This document shows positions 40,324 to 52,400 of a stretch of DNA of 64,000 bases, piece by piece. This DNA is from Rostratula benghalensis (taxonomy: Eukaryota; Chordata; Aves; Charadriiformes; Rostratulidae), in assembly GCA_013399305.1 (NCBI GenBank), contig VXAI01000163.1, positions 1,171,959 through 1,235,958 of the forward strand, given 5' to 3'. The notes beneath the pieces are model-generated. The model searched no databases and was not told the origin of the DNA. It saw only the letters and a list, made by a program, of their open reading frames with translations. Both the position numbers and the translations under genes were made by a program. Positions within the stretch are counted from its first letter, which is position 1. The number at the start of each line of letters is the position of its first letter.

Positions 40324-41243
40324 GCATTGGAAAAAATGTCATCTGTGACCGAACGGCGACACCCCTGGATGCTTTTAGGATGATGACTGCAGCTCATTAT
40401 TACCCAAAGCTCATGAGCATCATGGGGAACGTTTTGCGCTTCCTGCCCGCCTTCGTGAAGATGAAACAGCTGATCCAGGAGGGTTACGTAGGGGAGCTGC
40501 TGGTGTGTGAGGTACAGGTTCACAGCGGAAGCCTGCTAGGCAAGAAGTACAACTGGAGCTGTGATGACCTGATGGGAGGTGGGGGCTTGCACTCAGTTGG
40601 CACCTACATCATTGACCTCCTGACCTTCCTCACCAGCCAGAAGGCCGTGAAGGTGCATGGGTTGCTCAAGACCTTCGTAAAGCAGACGGACCACATCAAG
40701 GGGATACGACAGATCACCAGCGACGACTTCTGTACGTTCCAGATGGTCCTGGAAGGCGGTGTGTGCTGCACGGTGACGCTCAACTTCAACGTCCCGGGGG
40801 AGTTCAAACAAGACATTATTGTGGTGGGTTCAGCAGGACGGCTGATTGTAATAGGCACTGATCTCTATGGACAGAGCAACAGCTCTCCTCAGCGAGAGCT
40901 CCTGCTGAAGGACTCCACGCCAGTCAGCAACTCCTTACTTCCAGAGAAGGCCTTCAGTGACATCCCATCCCCCTACCTCCGGGGCACCATTAAGATGGTT
41001 CAAGCTGTCCGGCAGGCGTTTGAGGACCAGGATGACAGGAGGACCTGGGACGGGAGGCCCCTCACGATGGCTGCCACTTTTGATGACTGTCTGTATGCCC
41101 TGTGTGTGGTGGACACCATTAAAAAGTCAAACCAGTTGGGGGAGTGGCAGAACATTTCAATCATGACAGAGGAGCCAGAACTGAGCCCGGCATACTTAAT
41201 CAGCGAAGCCATGCGGAAGAGCAGGATGTCTCTGTACTGCTAG
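40324..41243 (+). CDS. GFOD1: GFOD1 terminal coding exon (Gfo/Idh/MocA family protein)
   Basis: The exon begins after TTTTTCAG at 40323. It supplies the last two bases of a Gly codon (residue 85), then [17 protein letters not shown] and onward to the stop TAG at 41241-41243. This gives residues 86-390, equal in length to human GFOD1. The sequence is near-identical to the human protein as I recall it, including [48 protein letters not shown] and the C-terminus RMSLYC. The family has an N-terminal Rossmann NAD(P)-binding domain, encoded upstream of the window, and a C-terminal alpha/beta domain, encoded here. The family pattern GGG-x-L-x-D-x-G-x-H-x-x-D reads [14 protein letters not shown] at residues 169-182, so the usual Asp and His are Ser175 and Tyr179. 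Met104 at 40380 matches the start of a shorter annotated human isoform. No enzymatic substrate is established from sequence. Confidence 0.97.
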
Positions 41244-42551
41244 CTCCTCTCAGCTCCTAGGAAAGAATAGGAACCAGACAGCTCTTAAAGGAAATAGTAA
41301 TTCAGCCCCTGTGAAGGGCCTGGGCATGTTAGAAACAGCTGAGGATATGGGAGAAGGAAATATGGTGTGTGGATCAACTACAACTGTTGGTGGCTAAATG
41401 CCACAGTGATAAGGTCCTTAGAAATGCCCAAAACAGATAGGAGACTTAAGAGCTGACATAACATACCTGTTTTAATAACAGTATTAGCTGGCTGATCGGA
41501 AAGATATATCATGGACTCATCTCCTGCTTGCAGGTGCTTTAGATTATCCAATTGTGTTTACTGTGAAAGGTTGGGAAGATCCTTTTAGATTTTCCTTACC
41601 TACCAGAGGGCTGTGAAGGTACTGTCATGTCATTAAATTGTCTGCAGTGTCTGACATGAATGGTTCCTACCATGACAGCTGACGCCGCCGTGCTGTAGTA
41701 CTACACCTCTAACCAACACACAGAATAATAGGACTTTGTGTGAAAGTGTTGCTTGATATGGAAAATCTTGGCAGCTCACTTTTCATATAGCTTGTTAGGA
41801 GCTTCTCTGTGTTGGTTTAGCTATTTGTTTTTTGTTTTGTTTGATTTGTTTTATTTAAAGCCCAATTATGTAGGAAGACGTGTGACTTTCAAAACAAAGC
41901 AATCCTCAACCACAGTGCATATTCCCTGGTTTTGGGGAGGGAGGGCCTTCTGTGAGCTTCCAGTAAGGTTTAGTGTTAACTGCACAGATTTGCTGATTAA
42001 AATGGGTTGTGCAAAATCTTCATGGATGGCAAGCAGCATGACACAGTAGTGACAGTGGGTTTCGTTGTACAGCTGAACTCAGGCTAGTCTTATGAAGGTT
42101 TACGCACAATTCTCCTGTGTCTGGGATTGACGTTTGAGTGAATTCGTCATGTGTTTTGGTTTTAGGTGCAAAACAGTGGAAATCCAACCGGAAAGTGTAT
42201 GATGCTTAGACGGGAGGTGTTCTTGTAAACCTTCATGAACTTGCACTCAAGAGATGCATACTGACAATTAATTTCATAAAGCTCAACCCAGAAGCTCTCA
42301 CCCTCTCACCTCCACTGAGTGGTGAGTGTGAGGAAAAAGAAACATTAAAAAAAAGGGATGAGAAAAATTCCTGTCCATTTCCAGGGAAAAAAAATGACAT
42401 GAGACCCCCCCCACCTCTTCACCTCCTCTAAGTGGCCAGCTACTGGTACTGTAGTCATCACTCCCTGTCAGCAGTGCAGGAGTGGACAAACTCTTTTGAT
42501 ATGTTTGTCATGTTCTTTGTTTTAATATTTAGATTGCAGTCTTGGAATAAC

Positions 42552-42585
42552 ATATTCTTTTGAGAATATATTCTTGAAAGAATAT
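42552..42585 (+). repeat. Two overlapping short inverted repeats
   Basis: ATATTCT and AGAATAT form a 7-bp stem with a 4-base loop (42552-42569). This overlaps ATATTCTT and AAGAATAT, an 8-bp stem with a 2-base loop (42568-42585). In the presumed GFOD1 3' UTR they could form alternative hairpins. The core TTCTTGAA also resembles a heat-shock-element half pair, but no function is implied. Confidence 0.5.
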
Positions 42586-44066
42586 AGTGACAGGCACATG
42601 AATTATCCCCATAAACAGGGATACTGCTTTTCTGCATAAAGCTGCTCCAGTGCTTATGTGTTTACAGAGCTAGGACCTCAGATAGGAATAAAGTGGAACA
42701 CAAGCATATAGCACTAAATTATATTAAACTTGAGAAAAAACTTTTCAAGGTTTTTTGTTAATTTTGACTAGGGGAAAGAAGATGATGTGCAGTAAATTAA
42801 AAGAGAAAATATTACCCTCTTTCTCAAGGCTGTCACATTAGTCTTGCCATTCTAGCTTAGAAAGAGAACTGACAGAATGAATTAATTTTTTTAAAAAAGC
42901 ACTTGCTGTTTTTGCTATTTTTCAGATCAGTAAGGGCTTCTCTAGGACTTCTCCTACAAATATCTCCTCCTGATTGCTGTATGCTCCTGCCTGCCCTATG
43001 CCCAGTTTTAGAGCTTTGTGGTTTTGAACAGGAGGGCATCAATAGGGTGGTTCATCTCACCTGACTTTAGCCAGCTGAAAGTCAGGTGTCTTCTCCTGAT
43101 GCACTGTGGAAGGGCACAGCAGTCAGTACAGAGAGAGCTCTCCAAAGGCTGACTCAGTCCTGAGATTCGTATAGAAGGAGGTGCCCACTGGAAATTCCCG
43201 TCATCCTCCTTTGCAGAGAATCTTGGCTTCTAACTTTTCAGGTGGCTAAAGGTAGGAAACTTGACTCCCACCCCAAAATTATTATGTGTGCTCAGTTTTT
43301 GAAGAGCATACTTGTGACCTTTCATGAAATATTCCCCAAAGTGTAATAGTGTGACTGATGAAGGAATGATGTAATTCTGCAAAACCACACCCAGATGGAG
43401 AATTCTTTCTATCCATGTTGTTTTGCCAGTTCTAGCAACTGTCTCTGGGGCTGACCACTTCTGCTAAGACCTCAGGCAAGCTTTCATCAGTCCTTCTTGA
43501 AAGCAGCCCTTGACAAGTTTGGATGTTTTTTTCTAAAAATGCATTTTTTGAGAATTCCTAAGGTAGTGCCAACAGAAATTTCCCATTGGTATCCAGTTTC
43601 TGCCCTGAAAAATAGACAGAGAAACGCAGAATTTGATCAAGAAATCATATCTCTCTCTCTTCTGAAAAATGGAATTAGCCCCAAAAGGATCAAGAGGGTT
43701 TTCATATAGTAATGTATAGTTTCATATAGTAAGGCAAAAGCTATTTATTGAAAAGAGTGGCTAGTTCAAGTAATGAATGCAAGCCTGGTGGACAATTAAC
43801 CACGTCAAGTTAAACATCATCCAAAATTGGAGCTAAACATGGACCAAAATGTTCGTGACTCTTGCTTCTTAGTGGTTTGGCTGTTGTGCTGGAATTGGTG
43901 TTCATGTCTTTGCACCTTGTTTTGGTTCACAGATGTTGACAGTTTTTTCTATCTGTATTTTCTTTATTTTCTTTTACTTTTCTTTCTTTGTCTTCCTGGG
44001 TTTTGTGATGCCAGCTGGAAGAAGGTATGCTGGAATCCTGTTCCCTGCCTCTGCAGCGAACAGTCC

Positions 44067-44509
44067 TGTCGTGGTTTAACTTCAGCCGGCAGGGGTTGAG
44101 ATACAGACAGTTTTATAGAACAGAAACAGAAAAAGGAAAATAACCATAATAGTAACAACAATGGTAAAAGAATATACAAGATAAAGTAATACAACACAAG
44201 TCACTCTTACCACTTGGTGAGTTGGCACCATCCTGAGCAGTGATCCCAAATTTCTGTCCCCCAGCAAACCCTCATTTATATACTGAGCATGACATCTGTG
44301 GTACAGAATATTCCATTGGCCATTCCATTTTTCTGTCTGGGCTCCTTCTCAGATTCTGTGGAAACCTGAAAAAAAGTCCTTGAATAGTATAAACCTCACC
44401 TAGCAACAGCTAAAACAATATTGATTGTTGGTGAAGGATTGACATTCCTTCCATATCAACCCAGCACACTACAAAGAAAATTAGGTCTATCCCAGCTGAA
44501 TCCAGGACA
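44067..44509 (-). mobile_element. Solo LTR of an avian ERVL-class endogenous retrovirus
   Basis: A 443-bp element starts TGTCGTGGTTTAAC and ends CCAGGACA on the plus strand, with TG...CA termini. It is flanked on both sides by AGTCC (44062-44066 and 44510-44514), a perfect 5-bp target-site duplication. The sense strand is minus: on that strand a TATA box (TATATAAA, plus positions 44275-44282) is followed by a T/A-rich downstream half. The ends and layout match the abundant neoavian LTR family typified by GTGGTTTAACCCCAGCCGGC. No internal retroviral sequence is present, so it arose by LTR-LTR recombination. It carries no coding capacity. It lies antisense inside the inferred GFOD1 3' UTR. Confidence 0.95.
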
Positions 44510-47500
44510 AGTCCCCAGGTGAGACACAGGGATATTACTACTGAGCTCAACCTTTCTGTCCCAGATTCAAAGGTTTAGGTGACAGGCTTTATCCATCCTC
44601 TGGGTAGACTCACTGGTGCAAATAGTGCTGCCTAGCAGACAGAAAATCTAATGCCCTGGTTGCATAGCCATTTGATGCTAGTATTAGTCCTGGCTTGCAC
44701 ATGGGTTCAGTCCTGTACAGCTCACTGTGGGACCACAGTGCTGGCCCCAGAGAAGCAGCCAGAACGAGCAAGGGTGGGGTGGGACCTCCTCTTCTGATGG
44801 CAACACAGATCTTATGCTAGGTTTAGGTGAAGTTGTTGCCCACCTGGGGTGGCAGCAGTAACTGTGTACTTTCTCTGGGAGGGGAAGGTGCTGCAGTGTC
44901 AAGTGTAAAGATACTAAACTTCCACCTGGCTTAGAGGAGGAAGGAATTTGGTTTATTTATAGAATGTATTTTACTATTCTGATAAAATGGGATCTGTCAT
45001 GACAGCATCAAGCTCCCTGCTATTTTGGTTCAGTTGAAAGTACATTGAATTGCCCTAAGTAGCCTCCAGAGTTCACGCTGGGTTTAAGAATTTGGGCAGC
45101 AGATAGCAGAGATGGGCTTGATTGAACTCAAAAGCGGTACCACACCAGGAAACATGTATTTGGAATTGCACTTTTAATGCTGTTCTTTAATGCTGTGCCA
45201 CAAGGTCTGAGATTAACACTGCTAGAACTGGTGCAGGCCTAATAGCCAAATTGCAGCTACTGCTGGAATTTACAGCAGCCCCCGAATGAGCTTGTTCATA
45301 CACTAGGTAAGAAATGTTCATTCCTCTTTCTCAGGGCTGCTGTTGGAGAGGCTCTTTCCTTTGCCATTAACCTGTGCACAGAGGATATGGAACATTATGG
45401 TCTGTTGCCAAAGTGGAGAGCCCAGGTGAAGTTCTCGCTGCTCTGCAGGGGTCTGTTGCAATGCTGGGGCAGTCATCTGGGAGACAATGTCTTATTTTCC
45501 ATGGGAAGTGCACTGGGGTCCACGCCAGGGGTTAGGGTAACCCTTCTCTGTGTGACAGCAGGGCACAACTGAAATCCTTCCATGTGCCCAAAGGGAGAGT
45601 AGTGACTGCAGCAGGGAGGGACGTCTGCAGTCTGGTACCTATAATGCCCAAGCCATCAGGGAGAAGATGGTGGTCGTGTGGAGGGTGAGGGCTGTCCCTT
45701 CCAAGGGTGACAGCAGCAGCCTTGCTCCATTGGGAGCCCGAGAAGGGACCCTGTCCTCAGGGAAGCAGCATCCGTCCTATACTCCTGTGCACGTCCTCAG
45801 TGCTGAACTCAGTGTAAGTCCTACATGGAGGCATAAGAACTCTGCAAGAGCTTGGGGTTTCCTATATCTAATATCGTGCATGCACTAAATTAGTAGTACT
45901 TTAGCTGCCTGGTTGGAAAATACCAAGTAGGAGCGATGGGTCCTTACCCGTGCAGCCATTATGGCAGAGAATCAGGGCACACGTAGACGAGTTTAGGCTT
46001 GGGCCGGGCTGCTTTGGCTGAAAGCATGAGAGGTTCCTGCCCAGCCAGCTTAGGGCAATCAGAGGCACTCTCCAACTTCATACTCAGTGTTTCCTTCTTT
46101 TGGAGAGCTTTCCAGTCAGCCACAGCACAAGTGAACAGCTGTCCTGGGAGTTCAGGCATTCAAAAAAAGGAGGCTTTTCTGCTGCGTGGGGTCACAGCGC
46201 AAGGACAATTCAGTTTCTCTGTTACCTTGTTTATTTTTGTGTCCATTTAATTTAAATGACAATTTAAAATGACTAATTTACCCACCAAAAACCCCAAGCC
46301 CCAGATTTTATTTAATGGGTAAAGTATCTTGATGGTGTCTTTGCAGAGATTCAGACATTACTGATGACAGAGTATCTCGGTGCTGGTAATTTTTAGATTT
46401 GACTTTTATCTGTTGCCTTCAGTATGAAATACCACAAATTAACCAGTCTCTTCACTGTTAAGTCCTGTATTTAGGAGGGTTTAAAAGCAGCCAGCAGACT
46501 TCTGGCTTCGTGCAGATAATCAATATGTTGGTATGATGTTCCAGTGGCCCAGTGATGTTCTCCTAAGTACACATGAAACTCAACACTGGACTGTTTGACC
46601 TCTGCAGCGCTCCCTGGGTGTGTAGGACTGGTTATGAAATGGCAGGATGATTCAGGATAGCAGCTTCTTGCTGCTGTTGTTGAAGTTGTGGGGAGCCAAG
46701 TTTGTAAATTGTAGAGACAAAGTATAATCGGCAGTCTTACCTGCTTGAAAATTTCCTCTCTCTTGGGCTGCTGGATGAAGTCTGTCCAATAAAAATAATT
46801 TCCCCTTCAACAATAGCCACCCACTTCCATTTGCTCATGAAAAGGCAAAATTTTAAGTAGACGGGACTATACATAATGCTGCATTCATGAACTGATGTCA
46901 TAACCTCATGACTTACTGGGTGTATGAAGCCAGAGCCCAGGCAAGTAATGACTTTTTCAAAGCTGCCAAATCAAAGCCGTGGGGTTGGGGAGTGAAGGGT
47001 ATCAGCTTAGGTCAAACTGAAACAGCTTTTATTCAGCATTTTTGGTTAAATGAATAAACAGAATGGCTATATTCTGTCCAAAACTGAACGCAAAACATGT
47101 TTATAGAAGGCAATTTAAGGTTTTTTTTCCTTTGGGATTAAGTTCTGTTTTTAAAAAATGCTGTTTTGAAATGAAAAGTTTAAAAAAGTCCATCTTTTAT
47201 TATGTTTTGGCATGTGTGAAATTAACTGTTTGGGGTTGGGTGTGGGGTTTGGTTGGTTGGTTGTTTTGTGGTATTTTTGTAAGTTCATACTTTAAAAAAA
47301 TCCCATCCGTTAGGTTTAAGGCCGTTCAGTGAAATCAGCTGCCCTTGGGCAGGTTTGGCCCTGAACCTGCGGCCTCGTGGTGTCATGCAGTGACCCCCAT
47401 CTCTAGCTTCTGAATTGGGCCGTCTGGGTTTCAGCTGGGTCTCCCTGCGGCAGTGGGAAAACGGGTTCATTACATGGAGTTGGCAACAGATAACCGGGAT

Positions 47501-47990
47501 ACTTCGTGCAGCAGTGCCAGCCATCGTCTTTAAAAGCACTTAACTCTATTAACTTGTTTACCAGGGTTAATTATGACCTTCCGCCGTGTGCTGGCCATCA
47601 CTTCCTTTTCTTTTTTACACTTTTTACACCAGCCGACACAACTCGCTTCCCTCCCCTTTCTGTTCCTCATTCCCCTGTGAGCCAGGAGGTGAGTCTCCCT
47701 TGTTTCCTGCTGAGCTCGTGCTGGGTCCGTGTTACACGGTGGCTAAACCTAGGACTTGAAGTATCCTTTAACACAGAGTCATTAAAGAATGCGTTAATTG
47801 GGCGACTGCTGGAGTATGTGGCACACCCAGTGCCCCGCCGGGGCAGGAATCGGAGCTCCCTGCTGAGCCTCACAAGCGACACTCGCTGTTTCTCTCTGTA
47901 CTGCTTTGCTTTTATTTGATTTTGAAAACAAGAGACGATGTTCAGTTTGTTGCTGTGTCAATAATGAGTATATATTTATTGTTTTTCAGA

Positions 47991-48028
47991 CATACATACA
48001 TATATATAAATGCTATATATATATATAA
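47991..48028. repeat. CATA/TA microsatellite in GFOD1 3' UTR
   Basis: Short CATACATACATATATATA and TATATATATATA tracts separated by AATGC. The length is likely polymorphic. Confidence 0.8.
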
Positions 48029-48127
48029 TGTCAAACGCATGGACATATGTACAGTAGATATTTTAAAGAGCTATTTATCAAGAAAAGTAAGTGTTATAAG
48101 TAAACAGAGTTTATATTTTATATATTA

Positions 48128-48135
48128 TGTAGATA
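48128..48135 (+). promoter_or_regulatory. Pumilio-type site TGTAGATA
   Basis: This is an exact match to the UGUANAUA Pumilio recognition pattern, in an AT-rich stretch 312 bases before the first distal poly(A) signal. The match is direct; binding is inference. Confidence 0.4.
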
Positions 48136-48196
48136 GCAAAAAAAAAAAAAAAACCAACCCCAACAAACAAAAGTGGTTAAATTATAGTAGGACTTT

Positions 48197-48228
48197 GGGG
48201 GGGCGGGGGCTGGGGTTGAAGAAATGGG
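48197..48228 (+). other. G-quadruplex candidate in distal 3' UTR
   Basis: G runs of seven, five, four and three bases are separated by C, CT and a 10-base loop. The long first run could provide two stacks and avoid the long loop. It lies about 220 bases before the poly(A) signals, on the transcribed sense strand. Confidence 0.45.
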
Positions 48229-48446
48229 CAAGGGCTGGTTCTAGCATTTTAAATAGCCAAACCTCTTTGTACGGAAGCTGCCTGCTGTGCCTCTCGGCTG
48301 CAATATCTGTTTGTTTCTTCTCCGGGAAGATGATGTGCATTGTTACTTTTACATTGCTTGGGGAATGTAGTTAGATTATTCTCAGCCAACTGGTATGTGC
48401 TGCTTAAAACATGGTTTCCTGCTGTTCTGCATATTTGCATTGATGG

Positions 48447-48474
48447 AATAAAAGGATCTTAACTGGCAAATAAA
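48447..48474 (+). terminator. GFOD1: Paired polyadenylation signals, probable GFOD1 3' end
   Basis: AATAAA occurs at 48447-48452 and again at 48469-48474. The likely cleavage zone is about 48485-48495, followed by a TG/T-rich element (CTGTCTGTTGTTCC, from about 48498). This arrangement is the best vertebrate-style cleavage and polyadenylation site downstream of GFOD1 in the window. Confidence 0.65.
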
Positions 48475-49414
48475 GACGTAAAAGGATGTGGTCTCAGCTG
48501 TCTGTTGTTCCTCCCCACACTTGTACTGGGGTGGGAGGGCAATAACCTGGTTTCTGGTGGCTTGTTAAGTCCAACACATCAGAGTGAAATACATGGACTT
48601 TGTGCTCAGGGGTGGGGATTGCGATGGCTGGAGATAAAGATGAAGGTTTAACGCTCAGCTATTTGAAATTTCAACGTTACAAGGACTGAACTAAGGCCCA
48701 AGGGAGCGATGTGTCCTGAGCAGACAGGTGGTTTTATTGCCAAGGGATGTGAGTACGCCTGGTGGCACAGAAAAATGGGGGTATTGGACACCCCTGCTGA
48801 GCACAGGATTTCTTTCTCCTGGATATCCTTTTTCTCCTGGATCCTTTCTCTTGTCCTTTCTCCAGCACAGCCTGGAGATTCTCTTCCAACCTCCCCTCAG
48901 GTGTCCTGGGATTCCTTTGCCTTCCCCGTCCTCAGCTCCTCCAGTGACATGCCTGTCCATGACCCAGTCCTTGCTCCCATCTGCCAGGAGCTCTCATGTC
49001 TTTCCTGCCTGCTCTGGTGCTCCTTTTCTCCCTTGTATGTGAGTGTCTCATCAGCAGAGTAAGGAGCTTGTTACTACAGCCCCTCTGGTGCTGGAGGAAT
49101 CCTCACTTGAGTGTGAAGCAGAAGAAGATAATATGAAGCAGTGGGCAGTTCTAGGCTCTGAGGAAAGATCTATTGCCTCTGTGACTGATGCCTAAAAAGG
49201 ATAGAGCATTTCCTCTCTTGCTTTTTCTATTTTACAGGAGAGCATGCAGAAAGATGTTGGATTCTTTGCGTGTCAGTGCTCACTCATTTCCCAGGTACTA
49301 TGAAAGTACTGCAATTCGAGGCACAAATCTGTGAAGGGATGGGAAATCATCATCACTTGCAATGCACACACATATACCCCAGAGCACACTATATTGTGAA
49401 CTGTGTATTTTTTA

Positions 49415-49438
49415 AATATATATATGTATATATGTATC
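49415..49438. repeat. TA/TATG microsatellite
   Basis: An alternating TA tract with two TATG interruptions, in the intergenic region. Confidence 0.8.
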
Positions 49439-52400
49439 TAAATTTACACAGTGAGTATAGCATTTACTTCACCCCAGAAACTCAACGGTTAGCAATTCCT
49501 TCTACCACCATTGTAGGTATTATACCTTAAAGATGTCATGATATTCATATAAAATACATTTATATCAGTTTTAATGCACATTATTTTCTTAGGCTGAAGA
49601 GGAGAAAAGTACAACATAAGAATCAGTGCCCACTTCTTCAGGAATTATATTTTACTGTTTGCCTTGCCCTCATGAGTAAACATAGTATAACTTTGCTCAG
49701 GTTTCCAGATCACTGTCTCCAACTAATCAATTAGGCACTGAAATAAAATAGGGCCAAATTTATGGTATATCCTTTCCCATCAACTTCATAGTAAAACAAC
49801 TTCCATTTCAAAGGTTAAAACATAGAAATCTTTGGAAAACAGCACCTAGGGGAGCAATTGCTGTGAAAGTGGCAGAGATACAGTGGGATTATTAGTACAC
49901 AGTCAGAGCACACAATATGTAACTGTATAGGTTACATAGGTTACATATAGGTTGCAAATGCAAGAGGGACTACAAACATTCCACACTAACGAGGCCACAT
50001 AAATGCTAAAGCAAACATTTTCAGAAGTGGATCAGCATAGTGAGACACTTCAGTGTAGATTTATGAACCCAGGTAAGAGTTTCAAACAAACTGCAGAAAT
50101 GCGGGTGAAGGGGAAAACCTCTTGACATTTTCCATAATTTTTGAAGAACCACGGCTTCTGTGGCTGCTCCAGCTTGTTCTGCTGTTTTCTGGAGGCCCTA
50201 TTGATTAGCAGCTATGTAGTAAAAACAATGGGTGGCTTGTAGCCATAAATATTAATCAGAAGAATGTTAAATGCATTGTTCTCTTTGGGAATTAAGAGTT
50301 TGCTGGGGCAAGGGTTATTAAAAAGTGCTGCTGTGCCAAAGAGAAGACGCACTTAATGCCTTTGTTACCGATCCCTGCCAGGCGGTGGAAAGCTGCAGAG
50401 CTCTTTGTGTCGCTGCAGTGCCCGTGGAAAACTCACATTTCTGGGTGGACGTGCGTGATGCACAGGACAACAGGGCTTTTTGCCCCATGCAATACTCCAG
50501 GGCAGCTCAAATTGGGACAAGATGGTGCAGGTTCTCCTAGAGCAGCATTTCCTGAAGCTGGAAGCTGTGGGCACCACATGCAGGTGCCTTGCTTGGCTTG
50601 CTCAGTCCCATGTGCCTGCGCCGGTCACTTGTAGCCATCATGCTCAGCACGGAAGGAGAAAATTTCCACCAGGTGTCCCCAGCAGGCAGCCCTCAGTCAC
50701 CAGATCTCTCGCCTGTCCCACAGTGCTAGTCTAGTACCAGCCAACACTCGTCTCCAGCTTACATTGCCTTTTGCAATACATTTTCCACTTGGGACTGGCT
50801 CCAACTACTGAATTTAACACCACAAACCTTGGTGTGGCACTGCTTCTTGGCTTCAAAATGAATAATTGCAGCTCCATGAGCAGTTCCTGAAGGATGAGGC
50901 AGGGCTGCTGACAAGCGCAGGGCACCACTCCTTACTCCGGTTCCCAGCCACTTGTTCCTGCCTTCCCCAAGTACTGTCACTGGGGGAGGGTGTCTGCAGC
51001 CACCTGGTTAACGTGATCATGAAAACTAACAACATGGGGGGTTTTACTAACAAAAAGGGGTTTTCAGCAGATCTGTTCCCTGATCTGAGTCAATGTTGAC
51101 AGCAATTTATGCCAGATCACTTTAATAGCGGAATGTAAATAGAAAACAGGTCTGCTGACTGCCAGAAATGTGCCTTTTTTTCATCAGATCAAAGAGTAGG
51201 TAGAATAGCTGCGAAACAATAATAAACATGACCAAAAGAAAAGGGAGTGGATAGAGGAAAGCAATTTTTAAGTTCTGCATTTCTATACAAATGGATATAC
51301 ATGGAAGCAAATGCTTCTTAAGAAACTAAGGGCCCCCTCCTCCAGATGTGGAAGTGATACACACACAGATTCCTAGAGAAGCCTTTCAGAGTCTGCTCCA
51401 ATCTCTTCTAATAACTCTGCCTTTCGCAGTTAATCACATCTTGCAAACTAAAGACTTTTCCAGGAATTATCATGTCACATCCAGGCAACGGTGACAGCCT
51501 CTGAATGCAACCAGCTTTGTCTCTTGTGCAAGTTTCAGCCAAACCTGAAAAAGCTCAGATCTGCATTTCAGACTTTGGGAATGCAGAAAGAGGTGAAGCT
51601 TGACTTGTAGCATAATGCATTTTCTTTGGTGGCTTTTTCGTTCTGCTGCTGTCCCTACATTGCTAGATTTTATTTTGTCAATGTTTCTTTTCAGTGGTGA
51701 TGGTTGTTGTATCTTCTGGAAATATTTGTGATGAAAAGAGGCCTTACACTATGAACGTGACAAGCTCTCCAGCTCAAGAAAGAAGGTAATCAGAAAGAGG
51801 GGGAAAATCAGGACCAGGACAAAAAGCAGATTCACAAGAAACAAGAATGTCTTTGGGTGCTGATGATTGATTCTCTATCCTGTTAAGTTGCTAGAAACAT
51901 CTCAAACATTATTTTTGGCTTAGATCAAATTATATTCTTTTATATCACTTCTGTGGCACAGTTAGGAAGTTTTAGCATGCAGCAGAGACTATTCCCACGA
52001 AGCACAGTGCTGGCAACCATCCTCTTTCGGAGAACAGGAACTTAATAATAGGGTCATGGCCTTCCTGTGCCCTCTGGCCTTAGTGCCAGGGAGTGGTCCC
52101 GGGAGCTTCATCTGCTGCTATGGATGTAGCTGAAAGTTGAGAACTGATGGGTAGAATAAGAAGGATGTCAGTATTACAAAACTAGTGTGTTAAAAAAATG
52201 AGTGAGTCTCTGTCCCAGTGAGAGGAAATTCAGGCATAAACTGTACTGAGCTGTTTCAGCACAACATTTTTGCCTAAAGTGGACTACTTTCCCATTCACT
52301 TCTCTATGCCTTTTGCTTGGAGTTCCATGACAGCAGAAACAACTTTCTGGGGGACATTCTGCCCTTTCAGGCACAGCCCTTGCTAGCTGGGAGTGATTCC

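Larger units (their letters stand above)
41244..48490 (+). other. GFOD1: GFOD1 3' UTR (inferred, about 7.2 kb)
   Basis: No further coding exon follows the stop codon. The next strong cleavage pattern is the paired AATAAA at 48447 and 48469, followed by a TG/T-rich stretch from about 48498. The last kilobase is AT-rich with ATTTA pentamers, a Pumilio-type TGTAGATA and a poly-A run, as is common near 3' UTR ends. Human GFOD1 also has a multi-kilobase 3' UTR. Internal AATAAA hexamers near 42687, 46788 and 47050 could give shorter forms. A solo LTR interrupts it at 44067-44509. The end point is inference, and RNA evidence would settle it. Confidence 0.6.

Noticed and set aside
40593..41212. Minus-strand and alternate-frame open frames over GFOD1 exon 2
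   Set aside because: Shadows of the real, highly conserved GFOD1 reading frame.
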